64,000 nt of DNA from Cardinalis cardinalis (lineage: Eukaryota; Chordata; Aves; Passeriformes; Cardinalidae), in assembly GCA_014549065.1 (NCBI GenBank), contig JACDOX010000170.1:185956-249955 (forward strand), given 5' to 3'. This document shows positions 36,201-48,200 of this stretch, in pieces (within the stretch, counting starts at the first letter, position 1; every line of letters begins with the position of its first letter). Made by a program: the position numbers and the translations under genes. Below the pieces are notes generated by a model. The model was given only the letters and a program-made list of their open reading frames with translations. It was not told where the DNA came from and made no database searches.

Positions 36201-39200
36201 GCAGCTGCCTGGGGCACTGGGGGAGGATCCTCCAGCAAGGCTGCTCCTGCAGGCAATCCTGGGCATTTGTGCTGTCCAGAGCTCTGTGCATCCCTTGGGC
36301 AGAGCCCACATGGGCTCTGGGGAAGGGCGTGAGCAAAATGGCTTTCCCTGCACTGCTCGGGAGGGAGGAGGTGACAGCCTCACGGGCATGGTGGCCTTCA
36401 TGGNCCTTTGGGTTTAGTCAAGTTCCTTGTCCACCCTGTGTGCATTTCTGCAGTGTTTAAACTGATTAAAAAGAGACTGGACGTGGCACTCGGTGCCGTG
36501 GTTTAGTTGTTGAGGTGTCTGCTCATAGGCTGAACTTGATCTCTTTTCCAACCTAGCTCATTCTGTGATTCTGCCCCTTCAAGGATGTGCAGAACAACTC
36601 TGTTACTTCTTTGAAAAGTCCTCTGCAGATTTTTAATCTGTTACTTTGNAAGTCCTCTTTTTAATCTAGCAAAGTCTTTAATCTAGCAAAAGGGTGTTCT
36701 GATGGGGAACTGACGGATCCATCTGCTCCATCACAGTGGGTTTATCAACAGTTTCAGTTTAAATATTTTTAGTGAAAAAGTTGATTTGTGTATGTAGCAG
36801 GCATATGGCTTAAGGCTTGTGCTCAGCAGCTGTTTGGGTGTATTTATTAGGAAAAGCACCACGCAGGGGTGTTTGGTAAGAAAATCTTGTTCTCTGGGGT
36901 GAGGTTGGGGTGTGTGAAGTCACTCAGAAGCCACGAGCAGCCCAGGAGTGCAGGCTGGAAGCTCTCTCATTTCAGCGGTCATTTGTGCCCCCAGACGTGG
37001 GACACAGTGTCTGAGAGTGTGGGCAAGCTGATGACAACTTTCCAGACATGTTACATCTNAGAAATGGAGATCATGTGCATGCAAACTGTCACATTGGCAG
37101 TGTCTGTAGTAGAGCAGCTCAGGGCTGGAGTAGCAAACCTGTTCCATCCCTGTGTGCTGTTCTGTCCCTACTCGGAGCTGCTGTCACACTTCAGCCCCAG
37201 CATTGTCCTGTAAAAAAGACAGGATTATTCTCACATGTCATGGACGATTTTTGGCTCAGCAACTGCTCTGCAGTGCACGTGATTCTCCAGCAGCTCATCT
37301 GGTTCTCCTCAAATACAGAGTTTCTGTCACATTTTTAACCATGCCTGCAGTGNCTTCACCTTGTAAAAAAAGCCTTCAAAGCTTTAGGAATGAGCAAGAG
37401 GGGAAATCTGCACAGTGGAAGTGCTGCCACAGGGCACNGGTGACACTTGTGTTCATTAGTGGTTCTCTGTTTCTGCAGGAGCTGGAGATCATGGAAATAC
37501 AATTCACTGAGTTGGTGCCAGCCAATATATTTTGTTTAGACCCATAATCCTTTCCTGAAGAAGTTTTTCATCTCACTTATGTCTACTATCATAAGTGCTC
37601 CTTAGTAAAAAAGAATGGATTTGTTCTGCAAATCCCTGACGTGCAGTTTGTGCATTTGATGGAAAGTGGCAGACTTCTGGAATGTGTTCAGTGAACAAAG
37701 AGAAGGCACAGTTGGGATCGTGAAGTTCACCTTTAAAAGTCCAGAGACTTGGCAGACAATTTTACCTTGTTGTTCCTAGTGGTGTCCTCTTCACAGCAGC
37801 TCAGTAAAATGAGGAAATACATGTGGAAAGTCCCAANTGCTTATCCAGATTGAAAAGCTCAGGAAACTGCAGATAATCAGCTTTCACATCTTTTTCATGT
37901 AGTTTTTTTTTATATAACTTCCTTATCCTCAGATGTTTTGAGGGGAATTTTTATTCTGTTTGTGCNATTTATCTTGGAATAAGGTTCAGATATTTCATCA
38001 GGACAGTTTGCACTTTGCATGATGGAGCCTTTGGATAACATCAATTGTCTGGGTTTCATTTGGGATTTGCTGAAACAGTTATTTCTGAATCTATTTTTTT
38101 TGAGCACCTCTAATACCAAGGACACTTGCAATCCAGATTTCATAACTTGTGTCTGGCTTATCATGTGGGAGTTGCTTGTTGGATTGAGAGATTGAGAACC
38201 TTGTTTTTCCCAAAGGTTGGAATTGTTGTGGGTAAAAATGATTCCTGTGGTCAGCAGGTGAGTAACGCAGTCTGGTGCTGCCTTGTGCTGCTGCAGTTCT
38301 CCTCTGGAGTAATAAATCTGGGAATCATTGTTTGAAACCTCCTCTGGGGGAGGCTGGCAGGGGCACTGAGCCCTCCCGGGGCTGAGGGGGTGCCAGGGCT
38401 GGATTTTAGGGGCTGGAACAGCAAGTGCCACCACAGGGGTGAAGTGGCACTGCTCAGGTGTGCTGGAGTTCTGAGAACTCCCCTCGATTTACAGCAGAGC
38501 CAGAGAGGGCTCCAGGAGCTTTGGGATGCTCCAGCCTGGCTGTGGAACCAGCAGGGCTGGGTCCTTCTGTGGGGCTGAATTTGAGTGGGGCTGCCTTGGC
38601 CTCGTGTCACCATTTCAGGCTGTCCCAGCATNTCCCCAGCAGGGGCTTTCACCTCCTGCTCTGTGCCTCTGTCCTGCTCTGCAGACCATCAGCTGTAAAT
38701 TGATATTATCGAATCTGTGGCAAAGAATCAGATTTTTTTGGTTGNTTCTGCTGTTTCTGAATGCCAGGATTTTGTGCAGAAAAGGAAAATTCTTCTGAAA
38801 CCTGATTAAATTAGTCTGAAACCTGAAATCCTGCANATCAAGGCTCAAAACTGGTGTAGATCTGGAAGTAGAGACTGGACCACCTGACACAACCAGAAAG
38901 CAGTTCTAATGCAATTATGATACAATTAATAATTGGAAATAAAGACAGTAATTGAAACAAATGAAGGAAGAGAGCGGAAAGGAGAGACAGTGCTAAAAGA
39001 AGATTTCAGTTCATTTTTCTNAACTTGGAAGGTTATTTCTGCTTGGAGGCTACTGGCAGGGGTGGTGTTTGTGAGCCAGGACGACTCTTTGCTGACTCTG
39101 GGTGGATGTGAGTGTAGGATGCTTTCGGTGGTGCAGCTGGTGTTATTTAATAATTCTCCCAGCCCATCCATCACTTCTGAATCCAGCATTCTCCCTCCCT

Positions 39201-42200
39201 GATTCATGTGTTATTGTGTCAGTAAGGCAGCCTGCAAATGGCTGAAAACAGTGAAAATACCTAATTATTGTTCTTTGTGGAAAAGGAAGTTTTNAAATAG
39301 CTGTAGCACAAAGCAGCCTGAATACATTTGTTTTCTGTGGAGTTTTCAGGCACACACACAGGATGTTCTTTTTACTGAGTGTTTTTGTCTCCAGGATTTC
39401 AGGGCAATAAGGGAGGCATTGTCAGCACCTAAACCAAGACTCCTTTGCTTTGTAGTTGCACGTGGAGTTAGAGGTGAATCTTATGGTTTTCTCTGCAGGT
39501 TGTTTTCACTCCTTGGCTTATGCTGGGAAGTTTTGGTGTTCCTGGGGGCTCTTACAGCCTGTTCTCCTCAGCTGTGATAAACCAAGGAGCCAGGGAAGCT
39601 GCTCTGTCTNTTGGAAAATAGACACCAAGTTAACAGAGTGTTTATTTCTGCAGAAGGCTCACACTGGGAGCGTGGATGAAACATCCCTGAGATGGATGAT
39701 AGCGTGTTCCGCTTCTTTTGCTGGAAGACAATGAGCTAGTAGGGCAGGCAGAAATAAATTGAATTACATCCATGCNTTTAAAAAAGAGAGAGGAACACAA
39801 CAGCTCAGCTGAAGTTGAAAAAGGAGCAGTTTCTCCTCAGCAGCTCTGTTTGTGCTTGTGTGGAAGCACTTGGGCAGCTCCGTGCAGCAGGTGAATTACA
39901 TCCCTGTGGGACACACGGAGCAGCCCCAGGATCCGGGGTTTTCCTTGCAGGCTTTGTCTTAAGCTGCACCAGGGAAATTTGGGTTAGATGTTAGCAAAAC
40001 GTTTTTTACAGAAAGGATGATAAAGTTCTGGAGTGGTGGAGTCCCCATCCCTGGGTGTGTTTAACAAAGCCTGGATGTGGCACTGGGTGCCAGGGTTGAG
40101 TTGAGGTGCTGGGGCTGGGTTGGGCTCAATGATCTTTAAGATNTCTCCAGCCTGGTCATTCTGTGGCTCTCAGGTGCTTCAGGAGAAGGCAGGTGCCCCG
40201 TGGGTGTCTCTCCCAGCCTCTGGGGTTGGTGTTTGCAGTGGCAGCCCTGCACTGCCGGCCCCNCGGACCCCAGGACGTGCAGCCTGGGGTGTAACGCCTG
40301 CAGGCCCATCCTGGCAGGCTCTGCTCCCGCCCAGGGCCAGGGAACATTGGCTGTTCCCATCTGCAGTGCAGCCCAGCGGGGCTGGCTGCCTCCCATCCCT
40401 GCCTGTGTCAGCTGCGGACCCGGCGCGGCTCCGCTGCCTTGGCTCCCGCCGCTNGCTGCCCTTATTTGGTAGCGCACAGCTCGGAGCTCGGCCTGCGAGG
40501 GGCTGTTTTACTGCTTTAGGGACTATTTTCCACTTTCGTTTTTGATCTCTAAAGCCGTGGATTGTGTTTCAGCAGCGGTGCTGGCACAGCTTAACTCCTA
40601 AGTGCTGTCAGGCTGGAATATTGTGCTTTTTAGAAGTGCTTGGCTCTTTTACTTTCTGCTTTGCTGCTGCTGAGGCAATATATGGCAGCACTTGTGTTTA
40701 CGGGGTATATACACCTTGTCAGCATAACCTGCTTATTAAAATGACTTCCAGAGTGCATCCTTCAGTGCTGGGATTACGTTCTGGAGGCCAGGTTTTAATT
40801 AGCTGTATGATTTGTTGGCATTTTCCGTGCTGTGTTCCCAGGAAGGGAAGCNGCGCCCAGCGCCGGAGCGAGCTTGGACAGATTGAGCTGCATCACTTGC
40901 TCGGGCTCAGCAGAGCATCCCTGGGGCCCTGCCAGAGAGGATGGGGACTGTTTAAAGTGGAGAAAGGGGAGAGGCCTTCGGGAGGTGAAAGGCTCAAGCC
41001 CAGCAACAGAAAAGAAGGAATCAGACTTGCAGACTCAGAGCAGATGTGGGCAGGGGTGTTGTGCTGGGTTTGCAGCACAGCTGGGCAGGAGGACTCTGCT
41101 CTGCTCAGCTCAGGGTGTTGTTTCCTAGAGTTAAGGCAGGCCTGGGTTTTTTGCATTTATCTTTGCTTTATTAAGCCAGTTTCTGGAAGGCTGAGCATCT
41201 GTGGCAGCTCAAAGCTCCTGGGTGCTGCCCATGTCTGCCCACAGTGTTGGTCACAGCTGGCTGTGCTCTGTGAGCTCTGCAGAGGAGACACCAGCTCAGA
41301 ATTCGCTCAGAATCTGTCAAAGACTGCTCTCAGTTGGCTCATCCACAGAGGAGGAGGGTGGGCACGTGGCAATGCGATAGGGAAGGATNCATGGTGTGGG
41401 AACTGTGGTTAGAAAAGAAAGTGTCAGTGCTGTGCTGTGACAAAAAGTGCAGTTGCTGCCTTGGAAAATACAGAAAAAGAAGCATTATTAAAATCCAGTA
41501 ATTATTTTTTCCAGTTTTGCTTTCTGGCAGAGCCTCAAGTGAAGTTTCTTGTACTTCCAGAAAGGTATGAGAGAAAATCCAGGAGAGAAATGGGCAGGAA
41601 GGCCCCTGACCAGTCTTGCATCTTGGTAGATGTGGGACAGAGGAGCCTGCAGGTGCTGCTGGGAGAGGGAGAAGTTCTCTTCTGCCATGTCCATGTGGAG
41701 AGGGAAGCAAATCATGGCAGGAATCTGTAAAAATGAATGGGTTAGATACAGAAATAGTGGAGTGCTGGAAGGGGTCCCTTCAGGTGTTGTGCCGGGAGTG
41801 GAGCTGGGTCTGCCCTTGGAAGTGAGGGATGAGCTGAGGATGCTCTCTGAGGGGCTGCCAGCCCTGTGAACCTGTGTTTGGAGTTCTGCAGGGGGCAATG
41901 GGCTGGCAGTTCAGGNGGGCAGCACCTGGTGCAGAAGGAGAGAAACAAATAAAGCAATTCAGGCAAGGGATCCCAAGCGCTTCATTAGCATAAGAAAAAT
42001 TGAAGCACTAAATTCAATTTTATTATTTCTTCCATTCTTCCAAGCAAGACCTCAATAATATTATCAAATATTTATTTAATCTCCCTACATCTTTTTTTGG
42101 CAATGCAGTTTTTCTTTAAGCCAAATCCATTTAAGAGCTGAAAATGGAGTTGCTTCATTGAACAGCTGAAAAATTTGCCTTTTCTCTTGCATGATGCTGT

Positions 42201-45200
42201 GGCAGTTCATTCCTTGAGAAACACACACGAAATGTTTTTAAATAGAAGTGACTTTTATTATGCTGTTCAGTCAGCTCTGTCTAATAGCAGAACAGTATTC
42301 TTTCCATGCTGGTCAACACTGACGCTTCCAGAGGGGGTTTGAAATTTGATCTTCCTTGTTCTTCCTGTGCTCAGNCTGTCCAAGCTTTCCCTGCCTCCTG
42401 CCCCCACTTCCTGCCCTGTTTTCAGCAGGAACTTTCATCCGGAAAAGCAGCAGCAAGTGAAGAAGCAAATGTGAGAGTGAAATCCAAGGGGTGAGCAGCC
42501 AAAATTAAATGAAATTCAGCCAGAAAATAAATATGCTTTGGCTTACTGCCAGGGTGAGATGTAGACTGAAAAGACCCAAAGATGTTGAGGAGGGAATGTC
42601 ACAGGGTTCCTGTCCTGAGAATTGTGTTGGTGTCTCGCAGGGAGATTTGTCATGGAAACTATTGAAATGGAGATTGGCAGTGGCTTCCTGGGTCAAGCAT
42701 CCAGCTCTCATGCTGGGACAATGGCTGGAGCCACAACAATTTACTTAGAACTGCTTCTGCAACTCCTATGACATCAGTTTGCTGAATTCCCTTCATATAA
42801 AGTACGAATCCTTCTCCTTGTGTGTAAAAATTGGTTTTCAGTGCTTGTGAGGGAGAGAAAGGGATGGCATTTCAATTTGTCCAGGTGACCTCTTATTTAG
42901 GGCTCCTTTTCATGCTGGACCAGAGATGGAGCTGAAGTAAGACAGAAACCCTCAGTGGGACCAGCAGCTTCCTTGGGATCCTGGTTAGCTCTCAGTAATG
43001 TGTGCAGCTCTGAACCCTTCACTTGAGGGTTTTTTCCTCTCTTTTCCCCTCTCCTCAGCATGGAGAGGTTTTTTCCTGCCTTGTATCTGTTATTAGCCAG
43101 GAGCCNTCAAGGTGCTTTGGTGATTTATAANGAGATGATTCTGAAGTAGCTTCTCCTGGTTGAAGTGAGCCATGGTGNCNGTAAATGAGGCTGTACCGTA
43201 ATGCTTGCAGGGATCCTGTGCACTCACTGTGCCCTTAGCAGCTTTCTCTGAGGGAGCTTGCTCTGCTCTACCATCTCAGATCTCTTGTAGCCAGTGTTGC
43301 CCATCCAGGAGCACATTATCCATTGTGATGCCAAGGAGATGAATGGTTTTAGGAATGCTTTTCTTGCTTTTTTACCCTGAATGGATGTCAGATGGGATAT
43401 GGCGTAGTTAAATCAGTGGGGTTTTGGGTTTTTTCCTTTCTACTTCTGCTGCTCTCCCTTCTGGCTCTGTGTTTTCACCCAGCATCTTCCTTCAGTACCA
43501 GAGATAGAAAAAAGCATCTGGTCTTTCCTGCAAATGTTTCCTTTTGGAACTGCCTGTATATCCAGTGTCTAAATATTTCTCTCTTTTCGAGTAGCAGTTT
43601 TCTTTTTGAAGGAGACCAAAGAGGTTACGTGTAGAAATAAAACAAACACTGGTGTGTTCTGAGCTCTTTGGAACACAAGGTGTTTACTTAAAGGTGCATT
43701 TCTCAGGTCAGCTTTAGCAGACATTGATACTCAGTGTCCAGCTCTCAGGTGGATCATTTTTCTCTCTCTGAAATCTCTGCTCAGTCTTCTCCCTTTGCTT
43801 TGATACCTCAGCTCCAAGTTAATAACAATTACATTATTTCCTGTGTTGTTACAGCTTGAACAAATGAAGCAGCAATTCCCACTGGTAGAGCTTTGCATAA
43901 ATGAATATAATAGCAAGAGGGTGGTTACCCTCGTGTCTTGCAGATAGGAGTTGAGGGTGGTTATTTTAACATAGAAATTAAAATATATTTAGATCACAAA
44001 TCGTGCACGCTCTCAATTTAAATGTTGGTTGCAAGGGTGATTTTCCCCCTTTATTCTGCTTTAAAAAGCAAAGTGTTGAAAGCCCTTGAAACACAAGATG
44101 CAGCAGCACAAAGCAGGGAGGTAACAGACGTCACCACAGCAGAAAGCACTAATAAATTCTGTCGTGTAATTAGGGTTTGAATCCTGAGCGATGGGGCTCT
44201 TTGCAGAGGGAGGTGATTGCTGTGGGATCTTTGGGCCTGGGACAGAATCCCAGAAGGGGTTGGGTTGGAAGGACCATGGCAGGGACACCTTCCACTGTCC
44301 CAGGGTGCTCAGAGTCCCATCCAGCCTGGCCTTGGGCACTCCAGNGATGCAGGGGCAGCCCCAGATTTCCCTGTTCCATACCAACCCTGCTCACCTGNGC
44401 TGCAGTGTCCCCTCTTGTGGAATGGCAGAACTGTTGGCAGCATGAGGCTGGAATTCAGTGGAGTTCTTCCCCCAGGCTGAATGTGCAGGGCCCAGGTTTG
44501 GTTTCTTGCTGGGGTGGAGCTGTGGGTGGCTGGAGCTCCTTTGGGACCACAAAGCCCTGCTCTGATCCGAGCTGCTGTGCTCCCAGCAAAGCTTCATCCC
44601 TGAGAACCGAGAATGAAAGGATGTCTTCTCTTCACAAAGAGAGTCATTGCAGTAGGATCGGGTTCTTTTTTCTCCCTCTTCATGGAAATGCAGGAAAGAT
44701 TAATAATCAACACATTTCTGTAGCTGCTTTTGTTCTATATTCTTTGAACCTCTTAGGCTGTCATCTATTAATTTTAAATCTCAGAGGGAACAAGTATAAA
44801 ATAGATGATGGAGTAATCCAAGGGTTTCTGAAAAGGTGAAACTTGTCTGTAACTGAATATGTGCATTTTGTGTTATTCTCCAAGTCTCCTGGNTAAAAAT
44901 ACTGCATTTGAGCACAAGAGAGGTCTTCATTTTGTCTTTAAATAAGCTCCTCATCTTGTGGAGCGTTACCATCTTTGTGAGTGTATTAAAGCTGTGCAAT
45001 TTCATAAANACAAAGTCAACAACTTCTATTTACAGTAAGTCCATCATTGCCAGCTANGTTACTTCTTCATTGCTGCTCTTCTTTCGTATTTAAAATAAAA
45101 AGAAAAGATACTATCAGTGTGTTTATTCGCTCCTGTGAGCNGGCTTTGGCCTAGAGAAAATATCAGGTATCTAAGTATAGAAAAGTCTGAAGAGAAAATG

Positions 45201-48200
45201 CTGAATTTCAGCAGGGAATTGCTGGTTTTCTTTTAATTTTAGTTTTGCTGCGCAAAAATGAGTTTGGTTTTTCCAAGTAATGAAGAAACAGCTGTGTTGG
45301 TGTTAAATATTCAGTGGATTTCTAAGTGACTTATTTAAAAATCTTCATCTTTATAAGATTTCCTTCATTTGAAAGTGTCCTAAAGTATGATTTTTGTGAG
45401 GGGGAGTAATTTCTCTTAGTTCTTACCTTTCTCCAGTTGGCATTTTGGAGAGTCTGGGTTTAAAACCTGAAATAATGACACACCTTTTTTGTTGCCAGCA
45501 AAGTACTTGATTCCTGCTCTCTCCAACTGCAGAAAAGTTGGTGAGGACCTTCTCCTAAGTGCTTAAAATAGGCAGTGGAGATTTGGAAAAAATGATGAGT
45601 GGTGGATTGCACAACCAGCCTGGCTGGAGCTGAAACTGCTTCCAGATCTTTCTGGAATGGGTGTGCTGGAGAAGGGCAGGGGGAGGAAAATGGGCTGGGG
45701 CCCCCAAAACTGAGCTGGGCCTGGCAGCAGCCAGGATGGTGCCTCAAGGAGATACAAAAAAGAGAGGGGAGAGACTGAAAGGCAAGGAGGAACGGGACCC
45801 AGGGAATGGCTCCCACTGCCAGAGCGCAGGGATGGAGGGGATGTTGGAATTAAACCCTTTCCCTGGGACGGTGGGCAGCCCTGGCACAGATGCCCAGAGC
45901 AGCTGGGGCTGCCCCTGGATCCCTGGCAGTGCCCAAGGCCAGGCTGGATGTGACTCTGAGCACCCTGGGACAGTGGGAGGTGTCCCTGCCGTGGCAGGGG
46001 TGGCGCTGGGTGGGCTCTGAGGTCCCTTCCAGTCCAAGACATTCCATGATTCCATGAACCTTTGCCATTCTCTGAAANGTGTTTGGTGTTGTCTGGGGGA
46101 TTTGGGTGGCAGCAGTGTGTGTTCAGGAGCTTTCTGAGCTGTCCTCACAGACCAAGGGTGGAACTGACGCAGTGGCAGCACTTGATGTCCAAAACAGTGG
46201 GAGAAGCCTCTGAAGGGGAGGCTGGAGTTGCATGGCAATGTTTGACTTAGGTATTTCTAGGCNGTTTTGTGTGAAAGAAGGTGGTAATGTCTTGGGTGGG
46301 CTCTGAAATACTCAACTCCCTTCTCCTGTCATTTCAGCCTCTCTAACCTTTTTGCAAATTTGTAACTTTGGAGAAGTGTTTCATTACATTAATTATTTTC
46401 AAATAATCTTATTAATGTACTACCTAAATGTGACTTAAAATCACATGTGGTGGAGTCCATGGTAAGAAAAAGAAAAAGCTGTCTTTGTCAGGTTTTTCAC
46501 TGTGCTGTGAGAGCAAAAGGTGGACATTTGAGATGTGGTTGGTTGGGCTTGGACTGGTGGGAAGGGTTGGAAGTTGCTGAGTTGGGAAGGAGCACAGTNT
46601 AGTCAAGAATGCAGTGTAGAAGAGAGAGGAGCAAGTGAAAAGCATGGGATAGAAGGAATGGCAGTTGGAATAACATTGCTGGCAAGTTTCCCTCTTCCTT
46701 GAACCCCAAAATACTTGGGAACACGGGGGTTTCTACCCTTCCCAGGATCCTTNCTTTTGCCAGCTCCTCTGTGCTGCTGGTGCACGCAGAGGGTAGCCAA
46801 TCCTCGCTGTGATATTTCAGGAGCTGCAGGTGGCAGAGGCCCACGTGGGCTGCGAGTGTCCCACCAGTGAGAGCATTCATCTCTCACGTGGTGCACTTGC
46901 AGCCTCGCTTCATTCNGTGCAGAGCAGGATTTAGCTGGGAAGAACTGAAATGCACATTTAATATGTGCCCATGGAGCATTCCTCATCCTGAAGGGGTAGT
47001 TAGTGTAGGATTATGCAATCCCTTTTTCCTGCGGGGCCTTTGTTGGGTGCTCAGGCTTGATGTATCATCATTTCATCAACAGTGACGTAGTATTTTATTT
47101 TTATACTACCTCATTGTGCAATTCTGCCATTTTTCACTGTGTATCATGAAGATCTGAAAGGAAAATGCATTCCTTCCTGGTTAATATGCAACAAACAGTC
47201 TATAAAAAGATGTCGTTACTGTGCAGTAATTGCTTTATTTATCACCTTTCCTATGTGGCTAAAGCTGCTTGAATCANTGAGCGGAGCAGGGAGCTGATGC
47301 TTTGGGCTCCTTTGGCTTCACTTTTAATTTTTGGCTTTGAATTTTTGGCTCCTGTTGTAGAACTAGACCTAAATTCCAGAAGGATGGTGTCTGACAAGCA
47401 GGGGTTTATCTTGCACAGTCATCAGGACTGTGGGTTACAGATCAATGACCACGATGGTGCTCAGCCAGCACATCCTTGACTTTGTAAACATCCAAGGCAG
47501 CGGGGTCTGGAGCTCTAAAAGTCTTCTGGCCAGAAAGTTCATGTAGTTTGACCTGTGGCGAAATACATTTGGTGGCCATATGAAGGTGAATAAGGCAAAG
47601 TTGAACTTCTCAACAACTTCAGAAATTGATTTCATAGAACAAATACTAGTAAGGAAATATATTGGGTGCTTTTCATTGTTTTAGATCTGTAGCTTTGTTA
47701 CTAGGGAGAAAATGTGAGGAAAACATGTTATGCCTTCCCTTCTTGCGCTGGGCAAGGTCAAACTCTTGTAGCCCTCTCTGGGTGCTTCAGCCAGGAGAGG
47801 AGTTACTTGCAGTTAACAGTTGGGAAGTTTAGCCTAACTTGACAACTTTCTTAACTGAAAAAAGGATCGAAAGAAGTGCACTGTGACTAAATCTAGCATA
47901 CAATTAATTCTTCTCTGCAGTTCTGTGTGTTAATTGCTGTCATTGTGTGAACTGATGGTTTAAGCAAAAATAGAAAATTTTATAACTGGTGTGTTGCTTA
48001 CAATGCAGAGTCTTAGCTCCAAGTGCCAGCCCGCAGTGGCTTTTTGAATCTCTGCTGTGCTGTCAATCTCTGTGAATCATCCTGGTGGAAATGGAAAAAA
48101 GGGTGAGGAGCAGACCTGGGAAGTGCGGTTTGCACTTTTCCTGGTGCTTCAGCAGCCCCAGGCTGGCAGTGGGGATGAAGTAGAGCTGAGTGTTTCTGCA

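Noticed and set aside
40564..41412. 282-codon ORF in intron 3, the longest in the window
   Set aside because: No resemblance to any protein family I know, it includes an unresolved codon, and it sits in intron sequence without splice or promoter evidence beyond a nearby CpG block. Kept only as a note in the CpG-block finding.
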